From Saururus chinensis (taxonomy: Eukaryota; Streptophyta; Magnoliopsida; Piperales; Saururaceae), in the NCBI GenBank assembly GCA_035235625.1, contig CP141150.1:3472001-3536000 (forward strand): 64,000 nt of DNA, read 5' to 3'. The translations under genes were made by a program, and so were the position numbers. Shown in pieces: positions 33,905 through 46,168 of this stretch (its first letter is position 1; every line of letters starts with the position of its first letter). The notes beneath the pieces were generated by a model. The model saw nothing but the letters and a program-made list of their open reading frames with translations. It ran no database searches and was not told the origin of the DNA.

Positions 33905-35240
33905 CGTATATAAAATAAGTTCTTTCACCAAGGTGACATCAACAATCTAATGGGGTTGCAATAAGTTGCGATGAAACCAAAACAAGAACGATGACTGGGT
34001 GTGAATGGGTGACTTGGTACAATTAATTGAGGGAATATGAATGAATGCTGCCATTGTTGATGTCACCTTCGAAGGGACTTATTTATTATATATATAATAA
34101 ATAAGTCCCTTCCACGAAGGTGACATCAATAATCTAGTGGGGGTTGCAATAAATTACATTACTGGAATGGTTGCGAACTTACGATGAAAACACAATATGA
34201 AAGATGACAGGGTGTGAATGGGTGTCTTGATACAATAATTGAGGGAACATGAATGAATGCTGCCATTTAGGAAAACATAAAATAATAAAGTCCCTTTTTG
34301 TTATCATATGATATGATATAATGGAGCGGAAGAAGTTAGAAGAAACTTCCGCAGCGGACCCAGCACGCAGTTAGGGCAAAAATAAATACATTGAACCAAG
34401 CCAAGCGGGGTTTCCATCCGGCTCGACTACATGTCAAGCCGAGTTAGGGCAGCTATGTTTTATTCTATGTTCTCATGCATTCATTATAACTGGAGTCTCA
34501 CCGCTATGAAATAAGTATTCTAATTTTAAATTTTCAATATTCAAGTTACATTATATCACTCGATAGCTATGGCACTATTTCTATTGACACATAAAAAAGA
34601 TGATGAAGGCTATTTAAATATAAAATATAGTTAACAATTGGTAAGATAGGAAAAAAGTAGTAATATATGCCCAACAAACCCTCTTAATTGGGTTTTGGTT
34701 GAATAGAACATATGACTCAAACATAAAGCTCACTTGGGCCCACATTTACTATCCAATTAAACCCCAATTTAGAATTATTGGGTAGATTCATTGGGTTAAT
34801 ATAATTTTTCATAGGAGAAAGTGGTTGACAACTAAGTAAACTAGACACTTATTTCAGGATGGAGAGAGTAGTAAAATATATATTTTATGGGTTAAAGTGA
34901 ATCAAATATTCAAAACACATATTTATCAAACTAAATACACATGACTATAATTATATAACAAAATCCATGTAATATATTTTTAATATGTAATACATGTACA
35001 TGGCATATTTAAAAAAGTACTTTGTTTGTGTTAAATGTGAATACGTTAAAGTAACATGTGATGCATGACAACTATGTCTTATTGCAACCCCGGTAGATTG
35101 TTGATGTCACCTTGGTGAAAGGGACTTATTTTATATATATGTAAAATAAATAAGTCCCTTCGAAGGTGACATCAACAATGGCAGCATTCATTCATATTCC
35201 CTCAATTAATTGTACCAATTTATTGCAACCCCCACTAGTT
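33905..35240. repeat. Inverted/tandem repeat cluster upstream of the NLR gene
   Basis: The block AAGGTGACATCAACAATC with GGGGTTGCAATAA occurs at about 33921-33965 and 34120-34150, and in reverse complement at about 35083-35115. The block TAAGTCCCTTCGAAGGTGAC at about 35150 is the inverse of 34058-34077. Thus 33905-34080 and 35083-35220 form an inverted pair around roughly 1 kb of A+T-rich DNA. Part of the unit (TTCCCTCAATTA) recurs at the window start ahead of the NLR pseudogene, so it travels with the NLR upstream region. The spacer holds a Stowaway-like end (GGATGGAGAGAGTA, about 34858) and no gene. Confidence 0.6.
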
Positions 35241-35605
35241 ATCTACCTATTTTTCATATTTTTCCTATTCTTCTTCCTCTCTTTCCCAGTCTGTGAGCTC
35301 CAGCAAAACACCACCTTCAAAGATATCACATGTCTGCTGCCGTGTTGTCCTCCTGCAACTTCTATTTCTTCCTATTGCCTTCGTTTGCCAACATGTTCTA
35401 AAACTGTTTTGTGATCACACTTCATTATTTTACGTATTTGTTCTTCCACCCGCTCGACTAGCCTCCATTCTCCTCTCTTGGCATGTTTAGCTACATTAAT
35501 TTGTAAATCAGCAGTTAACACTGTAGCAGTTGTCATCGTCAAACCTTTTGTGACAATTTCACTTTTTCTCCACCTTTTCACTCCAACATATCCCTTGCGA
35601 CTTCG

Positions 35606-35725
35606 GTAAGTCTTCTTTTTCTCTATTTTCTTTTTTTTTTCTTTTTAGATATTTATTGTCTCATTTTTCCTCTCCTATCATTCGGTAATCTTTTTAAAAC
35701 TGCATTTGGCCACTTTTATTTTCAG
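35606..35725 (+). other. Predicted 5'-UTR intron of the NLR gene
   Basis: The donor CTTCG|GTAAG at 35606 is followed by a pyrimidine-rich tract and the acceptor TTTTCAG ending at 35725, seven bases before the ATG at 35732. An intron just ahead of the start codon is common in plant genes. The call rests on splice consensus only. Confidence 0.5.
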
Positions 35726-35731
35726 ATCACA

Positions 35732-38451
35732 ATGTGGAGATCATCTCGAACAACTAAAAAGACTCCGCCGAATGCTAATCCCAATTTGCAAGATGCGATC
35801 AACAATTTGTGTCCTCCTCCCCCTCCTCAAAGCTATTATGTTCAGCCTCAACATTCCCTTCATGGAGACCCTACAACTCCACAAGATCATATGCAGGTAG
35901 ATATAGTCATGCCCACACCATCTTCTGTTGTTCCTCCAGGTAGTTTGATGGATCCCACTCCGTCCACTACATATCATGTGATGCAAGTGGAATCCTGTGG
36001 GGCTGGACCATCATCATCCATTCATGTAGACTCAATCGTCAAGGGGGGTGCTTCAACCATACATGAGCATATGCAAGAGGATATTGGGCAAGCTCTTCCA
36101 AGACGACAAAAAACAGGTTGGATGTCTTCCAATGTTTCAATTGGACAAGATCAAGCTTTCAACAAGGTATGTGATTTCCTTAGAGATGATAATGTTGGAA
36201 TGGTTGGCATTTATGGCATGGGAGGGGTCGGAAAAACGACACTCCTTAAAAAGGTTCGCAAAGAGTTTTTGGAACCTTCACATTTTAAAGTTATTTGCAC
36301 AGTTGTTTCCAAGTCGATTGATGTGGATAGCATTCAAAAAAATATAATGAAAGTGATGAACTTGGAATTTAATAAAGAGGAACCTTGTGAAGAACGTGCT
36401 GAAAAAATAAATGAGGCCCTTGCCAAAAATAAAGTTGCTTTATTATTTGATGATATTTGGGAAAGTTTAAATATGGAAGAACTTGGCATCATAGGTGACA
36501 ATGAAGATACGTCCAATTTGAAGATAATCTTTACCACTAGATCCAAGAAGGTGTGCACCCAAATGGATTCTGATAAAGAGATTATAGTTGAATGTTTGGG
36601 TTGGGATAATTCGTGGGCTATATTTGAGAAATGTGTAGGCAAGAAGACCCTTGAGAAGTGTGACCCAAGAGTTTCATTGCTAGCTGAAAAAGTTGCCAAA
36701 GAATGCAATGGATTGCCGCTGGCACTCACCGTCATTGGCCGAGCTATGAGATGTAAATATACCTATGAAGAATGGGAAGATGCATTGAATATGCTGCAAA
36801 AGTCCCGCTCTGATGTTTTGGATCAAGAGAAACATCTCATTAATCGCTTGAAACTCAGCTATAATTATTTACCGGATCATGGAGAAAAAGATTGTTTCTT
36901 GTATTGCTGCTTATTCCCTGACGATTATGAGATAACTTACCGTGACCTTGTTGAATTATGGGCTGTGGAAAGGCTGTTGGCCATGAATGGAAGTTTTATG
37001 GAAGCACTTAATAGAGGATATGGCATCATTGGAACTTTGCTGGATGCATGCTTATTAGAAAAAAGTAGTTACGGTTTGAAAGTAAAGATGCATGATGTCA
37101 TAAGAGATATGGGTTTATGGATTCTTTCGGAATTGAAATTGAATTACTTTGTACATGATGTGTCTTATATGACAAATGACGAAATAATTGATAGGTGGAA
37201 AGAAGCCCACAAGTTTTTCGTGTGGGGTAGAGACAAATTACCGGAGAAACCTCTTTGCAACAATCTTACTACATTGCTTATGATGGGAAAGTGGTCTGGT
37301 AGGTTTGAAATACCAAGAGGCTTCTTCAAATCCATGTGCAAAGTAAGAGTCCTTAAATTATGTCGGGTTCATTTTCTGGACCGTGATATGACAATTAGAG
37401 ATTTGGTAGAACTGAGATATCTTTCTCTAATTGAGACAGATTTCGATAGTTTACTAATTGAGATGGGGTATTTGAGTAAGTTAAAGGTGCTAAAATGTTA
37501 TAGCAATGACTTCGCCAGGATTGAGCTTCGAGGAACCATGGAGCAGTTGAGAAAACTCCTGCTTTTTCCGTGTCCCAATGCAATTGTAGCGGAGCTTGAA
37601 CACTTTCCTAACTTGGAAATGATGACCATCGGAGGTATTTATGCAGATTCATGGGAGGAATTTATACCTCCATTACCTCACTCCGAGTGGCCTCTTTTCA
37701 TGATGTTAGGGAATTTTCTTCTGAGGTTAGGGAATTTTCAGTACTTTCAAGTTCGCACTTCTCTAATTTGGAAGATCTTCTGTTTGCTAATTGCTGGGAT
37801 CTTGAAGAGGTAAAGTTAGGTCAGCCTTGCCTTCAAAACCTTCGGGTGCTGCACTTGATTCGATGCAAATCCCTCAAGTACATCTCTGGGCTTGAGCATC
37901 TTCAAGGTCTGGCGGAGCTGACAATTTGCCACTGTCCGATGATGGAAGAATTGATCAAGGCAGATGGCGATATTTGTTTTCCCAATCTAAAAGCCATGAA
38001 TCTCGTCCATCTCGAGAATCTAAAGAGCATATGCAGTGACACTATCTTATTTCCTTCTCTCACTTCCTTCTTCTTGTTACAATGTAATGGATTGAAGAAG
38101 CTGCCGCTAGGGTTAAGGAACGGGAAACTAAAAGATTGGGAAATTCGTGGCAGCAGAGAGTGGTGGGACGGACTGTTGTGGGAGGATGACGGCTTTAAGA
38201 CGTTCATCATTACCACACTTTGCTTGGAGCTAAGACCGTTCCGGGATCCGGTGCCCGGTGCTACCTGGAATCCGGTATTTATGTTGGACGATTTATGTCA
38301 TTTCAGAGAAATAATTATTACAGGGTTAAAAAAAACAGAGAAGAAGTATGATGATTTTCCGACAACTTATCATCACAAGGATTGCAGCTGTAGCCATCAA
38401 AGCAACCCATGTCAACCCATCCTCGAGCATGAACTTTGGAAACCAAAATAA
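35732..38451 (+). CDS. NB-ARC/LRR (RPS2/RPS5-like) resistance protein, apparent frameshift in the LRR
   Basis: An intracellular immune receptor of the plant NLR class: the NB-ARC domain switches between ADP and ATP states and the LRRs sense effectors or their effects. Visible in the first frame (35732-37813) are P-loop GMGGVGKTT (residues 162-170), kinase-2 VALLFDDIW (235-243), RNBS-B KIIFTTRS (264-271), CNGLPLAL (325-332), CFLYCCLFPDDY (388-399) and MHDVIRDMGLWI (453-464), then LRRs from about residue 500. These motif variants are of the non-TIR RPS2/RPS5 type. The LRRs continue only in another frame (37651-38451), implying a 1-nt shift near 37660-37690; no plausible intron bridges it, so it is either a pseudogene or a sequencing error. 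An in-frame 21-bp tandem duplication occurs at about 37706-37741. The N-terminal 135 residues are Pro/Ser-rich with no clear coiled coil, unlike typical CNLs. Confidence 0.85.
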
Positions 38452-39121
38452 AAACCGACCTTACCAGCAGCAATGGAGAGGAAGATGACCGCCTGGAGCA
38501 CTCACCCTCACCGGCGACTCCGACCACCACCTCAATCCCTCCTCCATTGTCGCCGCCCTCCGCACCGTGGATCTATCCCCTGACACTGGCCACTACTTCT
38601 CCAACGGAGCAAAGTTCTATGCCTGGTGGTCTTGAATTCAGCTACCAAGAATGTGACTTTTTTTTGTTTTTATGAATGCAAGCAGTTTGATCCAATTCAG
38701 CCATGTTTGAAGTGTGGGAAAAACTTTTAGCATACCTGTTTGGAAATGTTTGTTTAAGCAAATTGAGTAAACTAATTGGATTGTAACTTCTTCCGTATAA
38801 ATATCATTAGATGGTGTAAATTGGGCCAGTAAAATAGATTGTTGGTTTTTGACAAAAATGATCAATTTACACTCACTGAAGAACAGGGGGGACTGGAGCA
38901 ATTGTCTTCTTGTTGATTCCTTTCCAGCTTCAGTCTGTTCTTGTAAGGAAAATGTTCCCTTGCAAGATTAATGTTCACCTTTACAAATTTGCCTTTTCGA
39001 TTATGTACTATCAAATTCCTATTATGATTTATAACATAACTTTTGACTTATCCTTTGGGAGTACTTATACTGCATTATAACTTATGAGAGGGAAATATAA
39101 TGGAAGATAAAACCTATTATA
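38452..39121. other. Shared 3' intergenic region between the NLR and PSY genes
   Basis: Two genes converge here with stop codons 670 bp apart. The NLR-proximal 0.5 kb is the duplicate of 2313-2943. Overlapping 3'-UTRs are possible. No other gene is seen. Confidence 0.6.
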
Positions 39122-42100
39122 TTAGCCAACTCGGGCTTTTTCAAGAGTGTTGTTTGTCCTTAATTGGCTCATAAGTGACTTTGTGTAGGCAACTGGCAGT
39201 GCCATTATCTTCTTGGCCTTGCCCACATATGCCCTTTTTGTGAAGTTGTTGTAATCATTTGCTTCAATGGCGTCTAATATCTGTCTGTACAGAAGTAAGG
39301 AAGCCCACACCTACAATCATCATAAATATGACAAAATTTTAAGTGTCATAATATTATAAAAAATGCTGATATAAATTTATTTCCTAAGTGAGATTATGTG
39401 TTCAATTAAAAAAATTACTATCAAGTGAAAATAGAGAAGACTGCATTTTAAAATTTTCCTTGTCTCTTACCGGCCATCTACTGGCTTGATCAAGCTCGGT
39501 GACTCCTTTTTCTGCCTTTTGGAAGAACATCCTGGCCCTTTTGATCTGGTTCTTCATGAAACTCCTCCATTTTTCTGTCACTTTCCCTGAAAATATGTCT
39601 TCATCAGAGAGCCCTGCTTTTTCTAGCTCATCTTGTGGTAAGTAAATCCTTCCTCTACTGGCACTGCGCAAGTAAACCAGGTAGGATTAGAAGAAGAGAA
39701 ATTAGCCTAGTTCATGTCCTAATGCGCTTGTTTCTTGCATAAGAGGTAACATTTAAGCAGAGTTTGGACTCACTCTTCTCCAACATCTCTGAGTATGTTG
39801 GTGAGCTGATTTGCAATTCCTAATGCCAATGCAGCATCATAGACACTCTCAGTAGTTGCCTGTGAATCAGGAGCAATACCCATGACGGGCACGCTCATTA
39901 GCCCAACAGTTCCAGCCACATAGTAGCAGTAGAGAAAGAGCTCGTCAAAGTTCTTGTATCTGGATTTCACAAGATCCATCCTCATTCCTTCTATCATGTC
40001 CTTGAAGGGCTGAAAGGCAATAGATTCAGATACCGTCAGCCACCCTCTTAAGAAGTCGAGAAGAAGCAAACAAAAGTTATTCTACCATATAGATATTAAA
40101 TGGAACAAATGTGGCATCTAACATGTCTATTGAATTGTTGCTTAAGTAGCGTTTGGTGTGTCTAACTCGTGATTGGGTTAAGCCCATGATGAGCTCTGAA
40201 TGCTTGTTCAGACAAAAAATTGTTACAATATCTGATTCTGGTTTGAATTACACCATCTCAAAGGGTCTGACATCATCAGCAATTAGCTGGATTTCAGCGC
40301 TTCGCCATTTTCAGGCTTAACAAAAGCTTACTAGTGTTGCAGGTTACGTTAAAAGGGTGACACTCTATTGAGAACTTGATCTAGAATTTCAATGAGGAAC
40401 CTTTTAATGATTAATCTACATTTCCTTCTGATTTGGCGCTCTGAGCTCAGTATGCAAGTTTATGCCAGCATATAGGGACAATTCTCATCTTAAAAGGGTG
40501 ACACTCTATTGAGCACTTGATCTAGAATTTCAATTAAGAAAGTCATTATTGATCTGTAAGCTTTTAATGGCCAATCTACATTTCCTTCTTATTTGGCGCT
40601 TGGAGCTCAGCATGCAAATTTATGCCAGCAAATAGAAGAAAACCTCAACTTATTGGCTACATGTTTCCACATTTGATTAGATATTGTTAGATATAACAAA
40701 GCTGAATGGTAAAACAGAATATGCGTTGGGTGGGCAAATAATTAAATGCAGGGAAATTACTTGAATATCGACTGGGAACCTTGAGACCGTGTCTGATAGA
40801 GCTGCATCAAACATGTCATATGGACGTCCGGCAAAGAGATCCTCCAATCTTGCTTGCCATCGATCTAAAGCCGTTGGTGTTATGTGTGATGCATTGGGGC
40901 CATCAACTAGTTCGTCTGTCCTCCTGCACCATACTAGATTATGCATATTTGTGAGAGAAGCACACTCAGCTCAAAATGAACCAGAATGCTTAATGTAAAC
41001 TACACATCAGACGGATAATAGATGACAGTTTCAAATGGTAAATATTGGCATAATGCACCAGGTAAACTAATGCAATTTTAAAGCCTCAATAGCTTTTACT
41101 TCTCTGTCATTAAACCTTATGCTGCGGGATGTTGCAATTTAGGACAATGTTAAGTGGATGCCATCACCCTTGCATCTCAGAAGTTAGAAAGACAATTGAC
41201 CTTAAATTCAGAAATTATATCTGTACTAGAACAGATAATACTTTTATAGACCCACCAAGCTCATTGGTAAAATCTAAAGCAGCAGAAATTTTGAAGAGGA
41301 TTCCATCCATGTAGTACATAAGAAGAAATCTACACTCAATTCAGGTAATGTCAACTGGTGTACTAGTGTAATGCATTTAAACTTGCTACCTACAGGAATT
41401 TAAAATCTTCTCCAGCCTACCATGCAAGCGTTTGATCACTTGTATTGCTGCTGTACATCTTCTCATGGTTGATTACACATCAACAGTCTTTTTATTTTCA
41501 GTTAAATTTTAATTTTTTTTACTGATGGAAATGAAATCTTGTTGGAGTTCTACCTGTAGAAGATGCAAGATGCAATCACATACCATAAATAGCCCAAATG
41601 GCCCTCCGCCTCTCAGGGGTCATTAGCAGAGTTCCTAAACAGGAGCAACAAACCACTTCAAAAATATATATAGCTGCAGTTTTAGATACCAAGTAATCCA
41701 AAAACATCTATCACACATTACGTCAATAATGTTATCTCAAGGCTATATGTGACTGACCAACATGAAGAAGAGAAGAGCCTACCCAAGTAAAATGTCTTGG
41801 CATACTCTGCACACACTTCTCCACATCGATCATAAGCTTCATTCAACAAATTTGGAGTCCCTGGTACCACCAGGTCTGGTTTCACTTCAAGTGGACCACT
41901 AGACCTCAGTTGCCTCTTAACCAAAGCAGCTTGCTTAAGAACCACATCATAGACCTTTTGCTCTGACGAAACTGCAATTTCTCCAGTTGGGTTGGCCATC
42001 AATCTAGGATACAGTGGGAAATTCCCAGTGTTTTCAAATCCAAAACCAGAGCAAGCATACTTAACATCAGCACTGAGGCAGCAGAAGCTCTGCCCAGACG

Positions 42101-42221
42101 TCCTCCCTCTGAGTTTCAGTAGACAGTATCTTGTGCTCACCACTTCATGAATAGACCTTGAAGAAAAAAAGTCTGAAAACCCAAGTGCAACAGATACTTG
42201 TGATGTTGCTGCAACAAGCAT
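39122..42221 (-). CDS. PSY: Phytoene synthase, six exons, intact
   Basis: Phytoene synthase condenses two geranylgeranyl diphosphates to 15-cis-phytoene, the first committed step of carotenoid synthesis in plastids. Coding exons (minus strand) are 42221-41783, 41634-41584, 40933-40761, 40009-39774, 39663-39471 and 39310-39122, all with GT-AG borders. They total 1281 bp, or 426 residues plus TAA. Internal exon sizes 51, 173, 236 and 193 are those usual for plant PSY genes. Both Asp-rich substrate-Mg2+ motifs are present, DELVD (170-174) and DVGED (296-300, its last Asp formed across an exon junction), along with [20 protein letters not shown] and [19 protein letters not shown]. The N-terminal ~75 residues are Ser/basic-rich and fit a chloroplast transit peptide. 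The start at 42221 is the first in-frame ATG of exon 1 that I can support; an extra 5'-UTR intron is possible. No defect is visible. Confidence 0.95.
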
Positions 42222-42347
42222 CCTGATTTTCTCAACAGACTTCTCTGCCGCAAAAGCTCAGTTCATAGTGAAGCAGCCCTGCTGTGTGGTGTTAGAAACA
42301 AAGAAAAAAGCTAAAAAGAACACTTGAGAGGGACACCCACAAACGCA

Positions 42348-42537
42348 CAGATGATCAAACTCAGAAATCTGCCAAGAAAGCTTCTAATGGGTGATAAGCA
42401 AACGAACGAAAGTTTTTCAGAAGTGAACCACTAGAGGCAAAACAGATGATCAAACTCAGAGAACTGCCAAGAAAGCTTTTAATGGTGATACGCAAACAAA
42501 TGATGCCTCCCCAGAAGTGAACCACTACAGGCAAAAC
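42348..42537 (-). repeat. 95-bp tandem duplication upstream of PSY
   Basis: Two copies (42348-42442 and 42443-42537) each begin CAGATGATCAAACTCAGA and carry CTGCCAAGAAAGCTT and AGTGAACCACTA. They lie 127-316 bp upstream of the PSY start codon, in its 5'-UTR or proximal promoter, so copy number here could affect expression; that effect is inference. Confidence 0.75.
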
Positions 42538-45039
42538 ACGACCATTTAATTGCACAGAACCAATTCACAACTCTCTGTGGCCATCATGCATGAACTGACA
42601 AAGACCAACATCACAGTCCCACAAGAAAGAACAAGGGGAAATTCCATGAAGGCATTTGAGTGAGGACTACCTAATTTCTCCACTTTGTTTGAGATTCCAT
42701 GAAATCTGAGGACATAGTCCACAGACTCGTTGTCGCATGCTCCCTCTCAATTCTCATCCATGTATGAATCCTGGGGAGGGGCCTCATGTGTGACATGTGG
42801 AGAGCCTGGCCAATGCTGGGAGGATAAGCTTATCTCACCCGGCATACGCCTGGTTTGAGGTGGTGGGTCCGCCATGCGGCTCCTGGAGCGGTGTATCCAA
42901 GGAAGGGGGCAACTTGTGCTTAGTGTGGCGGCCAAAGTGCGCACATTGCACTTTTTCCTTCCTTTTTTCCACCGGCCATTCCCACTAAACTATCAAATCA
43001 TAAAAACAAGTAACTATTTTTAAAGAAATTGTGCTCCTGCTTTTGAAAACATTGTTAGAGTTATGGAGCCTGACTAAGCTGGAGCAATTAAAACATTTAT
43101 GGAGCCTGATTAGAATTTGGAGCAATTAAAACTTTGTTTGAGTTATAGAGCCTGATCAGAATTTGGATGATTTTCGAGGTAGCGTTCAATCGCGATCAAA
43201 AAGCTCAAAATTAAGAGGGTGATTGAAGTGTGCAATTAATCCAATTCTTGTAATTCACTATCAAATTATAGTGAACTAGTTGTGAGGATAATATGTAGTA
43301 GTAATCCATTCAAATCTTTGCGTGTTTTCTCTCCTATATTTGTTATTGGTTGTTGCTTTAGGATTATTGGGGCCAAACAAACATAAGAGGATTCAAATTT
43401 TGTACAATTCCTACTAGGATGGGCTATTGACAGAAATTAATTAACAATCATATTCTCCTAACATTTCTACCTCAATATGTACTCCCTTCATCTTAGAATA
43501 ATAGCTCTTTTTAGCAAAAAAAATTATTTCATATTAATAACTTTATTTTGTTAAACTTAAGTAGTTGGAAATTTTAAAAAAAATATCATAAGATTATTTT
43601 TTCTTCTCTTAGATGTTGGTCACCATTTATTAAATAGCTAGATTTTTCAAAAGCTCAAACTATTAGGGAAGGGTTATTATAATATTTAATTCAACTAAAT
43701 ACTACCCCAAAGCTTAACAAGTAGACATAATAAGAAGAGAGATGAGGAGAATAAACTAAGATATTGGAAAATGTGCCCTAAAACACAAATGGGAGGAATT
43801 TTGCTCTTTGGGGAATTTAAACCCAAGTCTTTGGCTTTGATGTCATGTTAAATTAATAAGTTTCCCAAAAGCTTGAGCTCATAGACAAAGGTCATTATAA
43901 TATTTAATTTAATTTAATACCATTTAATAAAAAAATTTAATTTTTTAAATATAAATTCGTAATATCAAATAGAGGGAGGATAAAATAAGATACACTACTT
44001 CACGGAGGCTAGAAAGAAGCCACCAATAATAGAGGGATATGTGTAAGGAGGTTGACCCCATAATTGGGGTAGGCTTTGACAACTTTTGCAAATAGAAATG
44101 GTTGCTTTTAATTGTGGGTCTACTTTCTTCACCAAGTTCTTATTATAAAAAGATATTTACAGAATGCTGATATTCTTATTTTACTTTTTTTACATCAAAG
44201 TCACACTCCAATGTCTTTGATTTCGACATAGAAAAATGATCTCACCAGTAATTCACTTTTCTTAGTCTAATGGGAGTATGATTCTTGTGTAGAAAAAGTG
44301 GAGTATGGCTTGAGTATAGTTGTGGTGTAGAAAAAAGTAGGAATATCAAAGGTGATAGTAGCAAAACTGAACTTGAATAACACTCGTGGCTTTTTTAGAC
44401 TAATACTTCCCACTAATCCCCTTTCATCTTATGTTGGCCACTCAGCTGAGATTCTCTTTGGACTAAGTCAGTCAGCCAGCATCAACCACTAAGCTGCCCA
44501 TTTGATCAACAGGCAGCTCAAATGCTATGAAGAAGGTTTTTCTTCTTTTTTCCTGCTAAAAAATGTTATCAAGAAGGTTCCTTAAGTATAGAATATGCGA
44601 AATGTCCTATTCAGGCCATTCTATTCTTCTGTATCAACAGCTGTATCTTTTCTGGTTACGTCTCTTGCCGCATGATTCAGAGTTTGTGCACCAGTTGGCT
44701 TTTGGTGCTTGTTTTCCAGAGCTAGTAACTTACTTCCTCCTACCTCCTCAAGGAAAATGTCCACTATTTTCTATGATTAAGACATAAAATTTAACTAGCC
44801 AATAAGAACTTGAATTAGGAACTTCCCTCCCTTTGAAAATGAAGCTGAGTCGTATTAGAAATTAAAAAAAAATGCATGGTTGACTGTACTAGGTAGTTAT
44901 ATATATATTTTTTATGAAGAGTTATATATCTTAATGTAAAATACTTGAAACCAATCCGCTCTTGGTGGGATGGCCTTGACTACGCCCTAGGAAGCATAAG
45001 TTATGAATCTAATCCTACTCCATTGAAAAATAATGTTCG

Positions 45040-45175
45040 TACTCCATTTTCTTTATATCAAAAGTCTTACTTTATTTCTAATTGGATAGAAAATATGAGT
45101 CACACCTGACAACATAGAGATTTACTTTTTTCTATCTAATTAAAGTTAGTGTAAGGCTTTTAGTATAGAGAAAGT
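45040..45175. mobile_element. Stowaway-like MITE
   Basis: The left end TACTCCATTTTCTTTATATC and right end GTATAGAGAAAGTA are imperfect inverted repeats; the inner parts AAAAGTCTTACTTT and GTAAGGCTTTT also pair. The size of about 136 bp and TA-flanked ends fit Tc1/Mariner-derived Stowaway MITEs. The ends are approximate. Confidence 0.55.
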
Positions 45176-46042
45176 AAAATAAGAATATTCACTTCCCACT
45201 CCATTGGCCACCTACAAGGATTATATTCTAACTTATCTGGTGCATTTGTATTGTGGGTAGGTGGCAGGATACAATGCTTTAGTAATATAGTTGTCTTGCC
45301 CTTTTTAGGTACAAAGGACTTAAGCACCCCTGTTAAAAAATAACAAAAAATAAAATAATTGATGATAAATAGGTAGATAAGGTCTCTTTTTTTTACACAC
45401 ACACATAAAAAGAGAAATGAATGAAATTCAGAATAAGTTTTTTTATTTGGGTCCCCCTTTATAGCTTTTAAGGGAAAGTAGACTTTCAAATTGTTTTTAT
45501 TTTTCATACGTTAAATAACAAAAAAATACCGCAATATGTGAAGGAGAATGATGTTAAAAAGGCGACATGCATAGTCTTTTCATAAAATTTCCACAAAAGA
45601 TTACCTTTTTAAAATGGAAAACACTTTTTCTCACGCTTATTTCTCACGGAGAAACTCACGTATTGTTGATGAAATGGGGCAGTGACGTGACTGATAAAAT
45701 GGACACTTTCTAGTTAACTCAAACTGAATCGACCCAAATTGGCCTAACCTATGGTATGGTAAGGCCCTTTCTACATGAAATATGTCATCTAAATTAATAA
45801 TTGTATTTAATTTTTTAAAATAAACTATTAGTATGAGACGAATGGAGTAAGTCATAAATATAGCCCAAATTTGTACCCAAAGCTAAATTAAAAAAAAACT
45901 GTCAATGCCAAAAGGCAGTAGTGGTATATGTCTTGGTGCATCCTCAATTAAATGAAGACCAACCCCGTAGAAATGAAAGTATAATAGAAAATGCTAAGTA
46001 CACTTGGGCCATAGGGGGCATGAAATAGTTTTTTATATTCTC

Positions 46043-46168
46043 CTCTAACAATAAGCCTAGTGCAAAGAATGCATGGAAGCCTTTGATATTTGAGATCGAT
46101 AGCTTATGCACTAGCACATATTAATACTAGTGAACCTTGCATTCTTTATGTTGGGCTCATTGTTAGAG
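46043..46168. mobile_element. Foldback MITE, copy 3
   Basis: The arms CTCTAACAATAAGCC...AAAGAATGCA and TGCATTCTTTATGTTGGGCTCATTGTTAGAG pair with a perfect 10-bp tip. The centre AGATCGATAGCTTATGCACTAGCAC resembles that of the copies at 16322 and 16650, so all three belong to one family. Confidence 0.7.
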
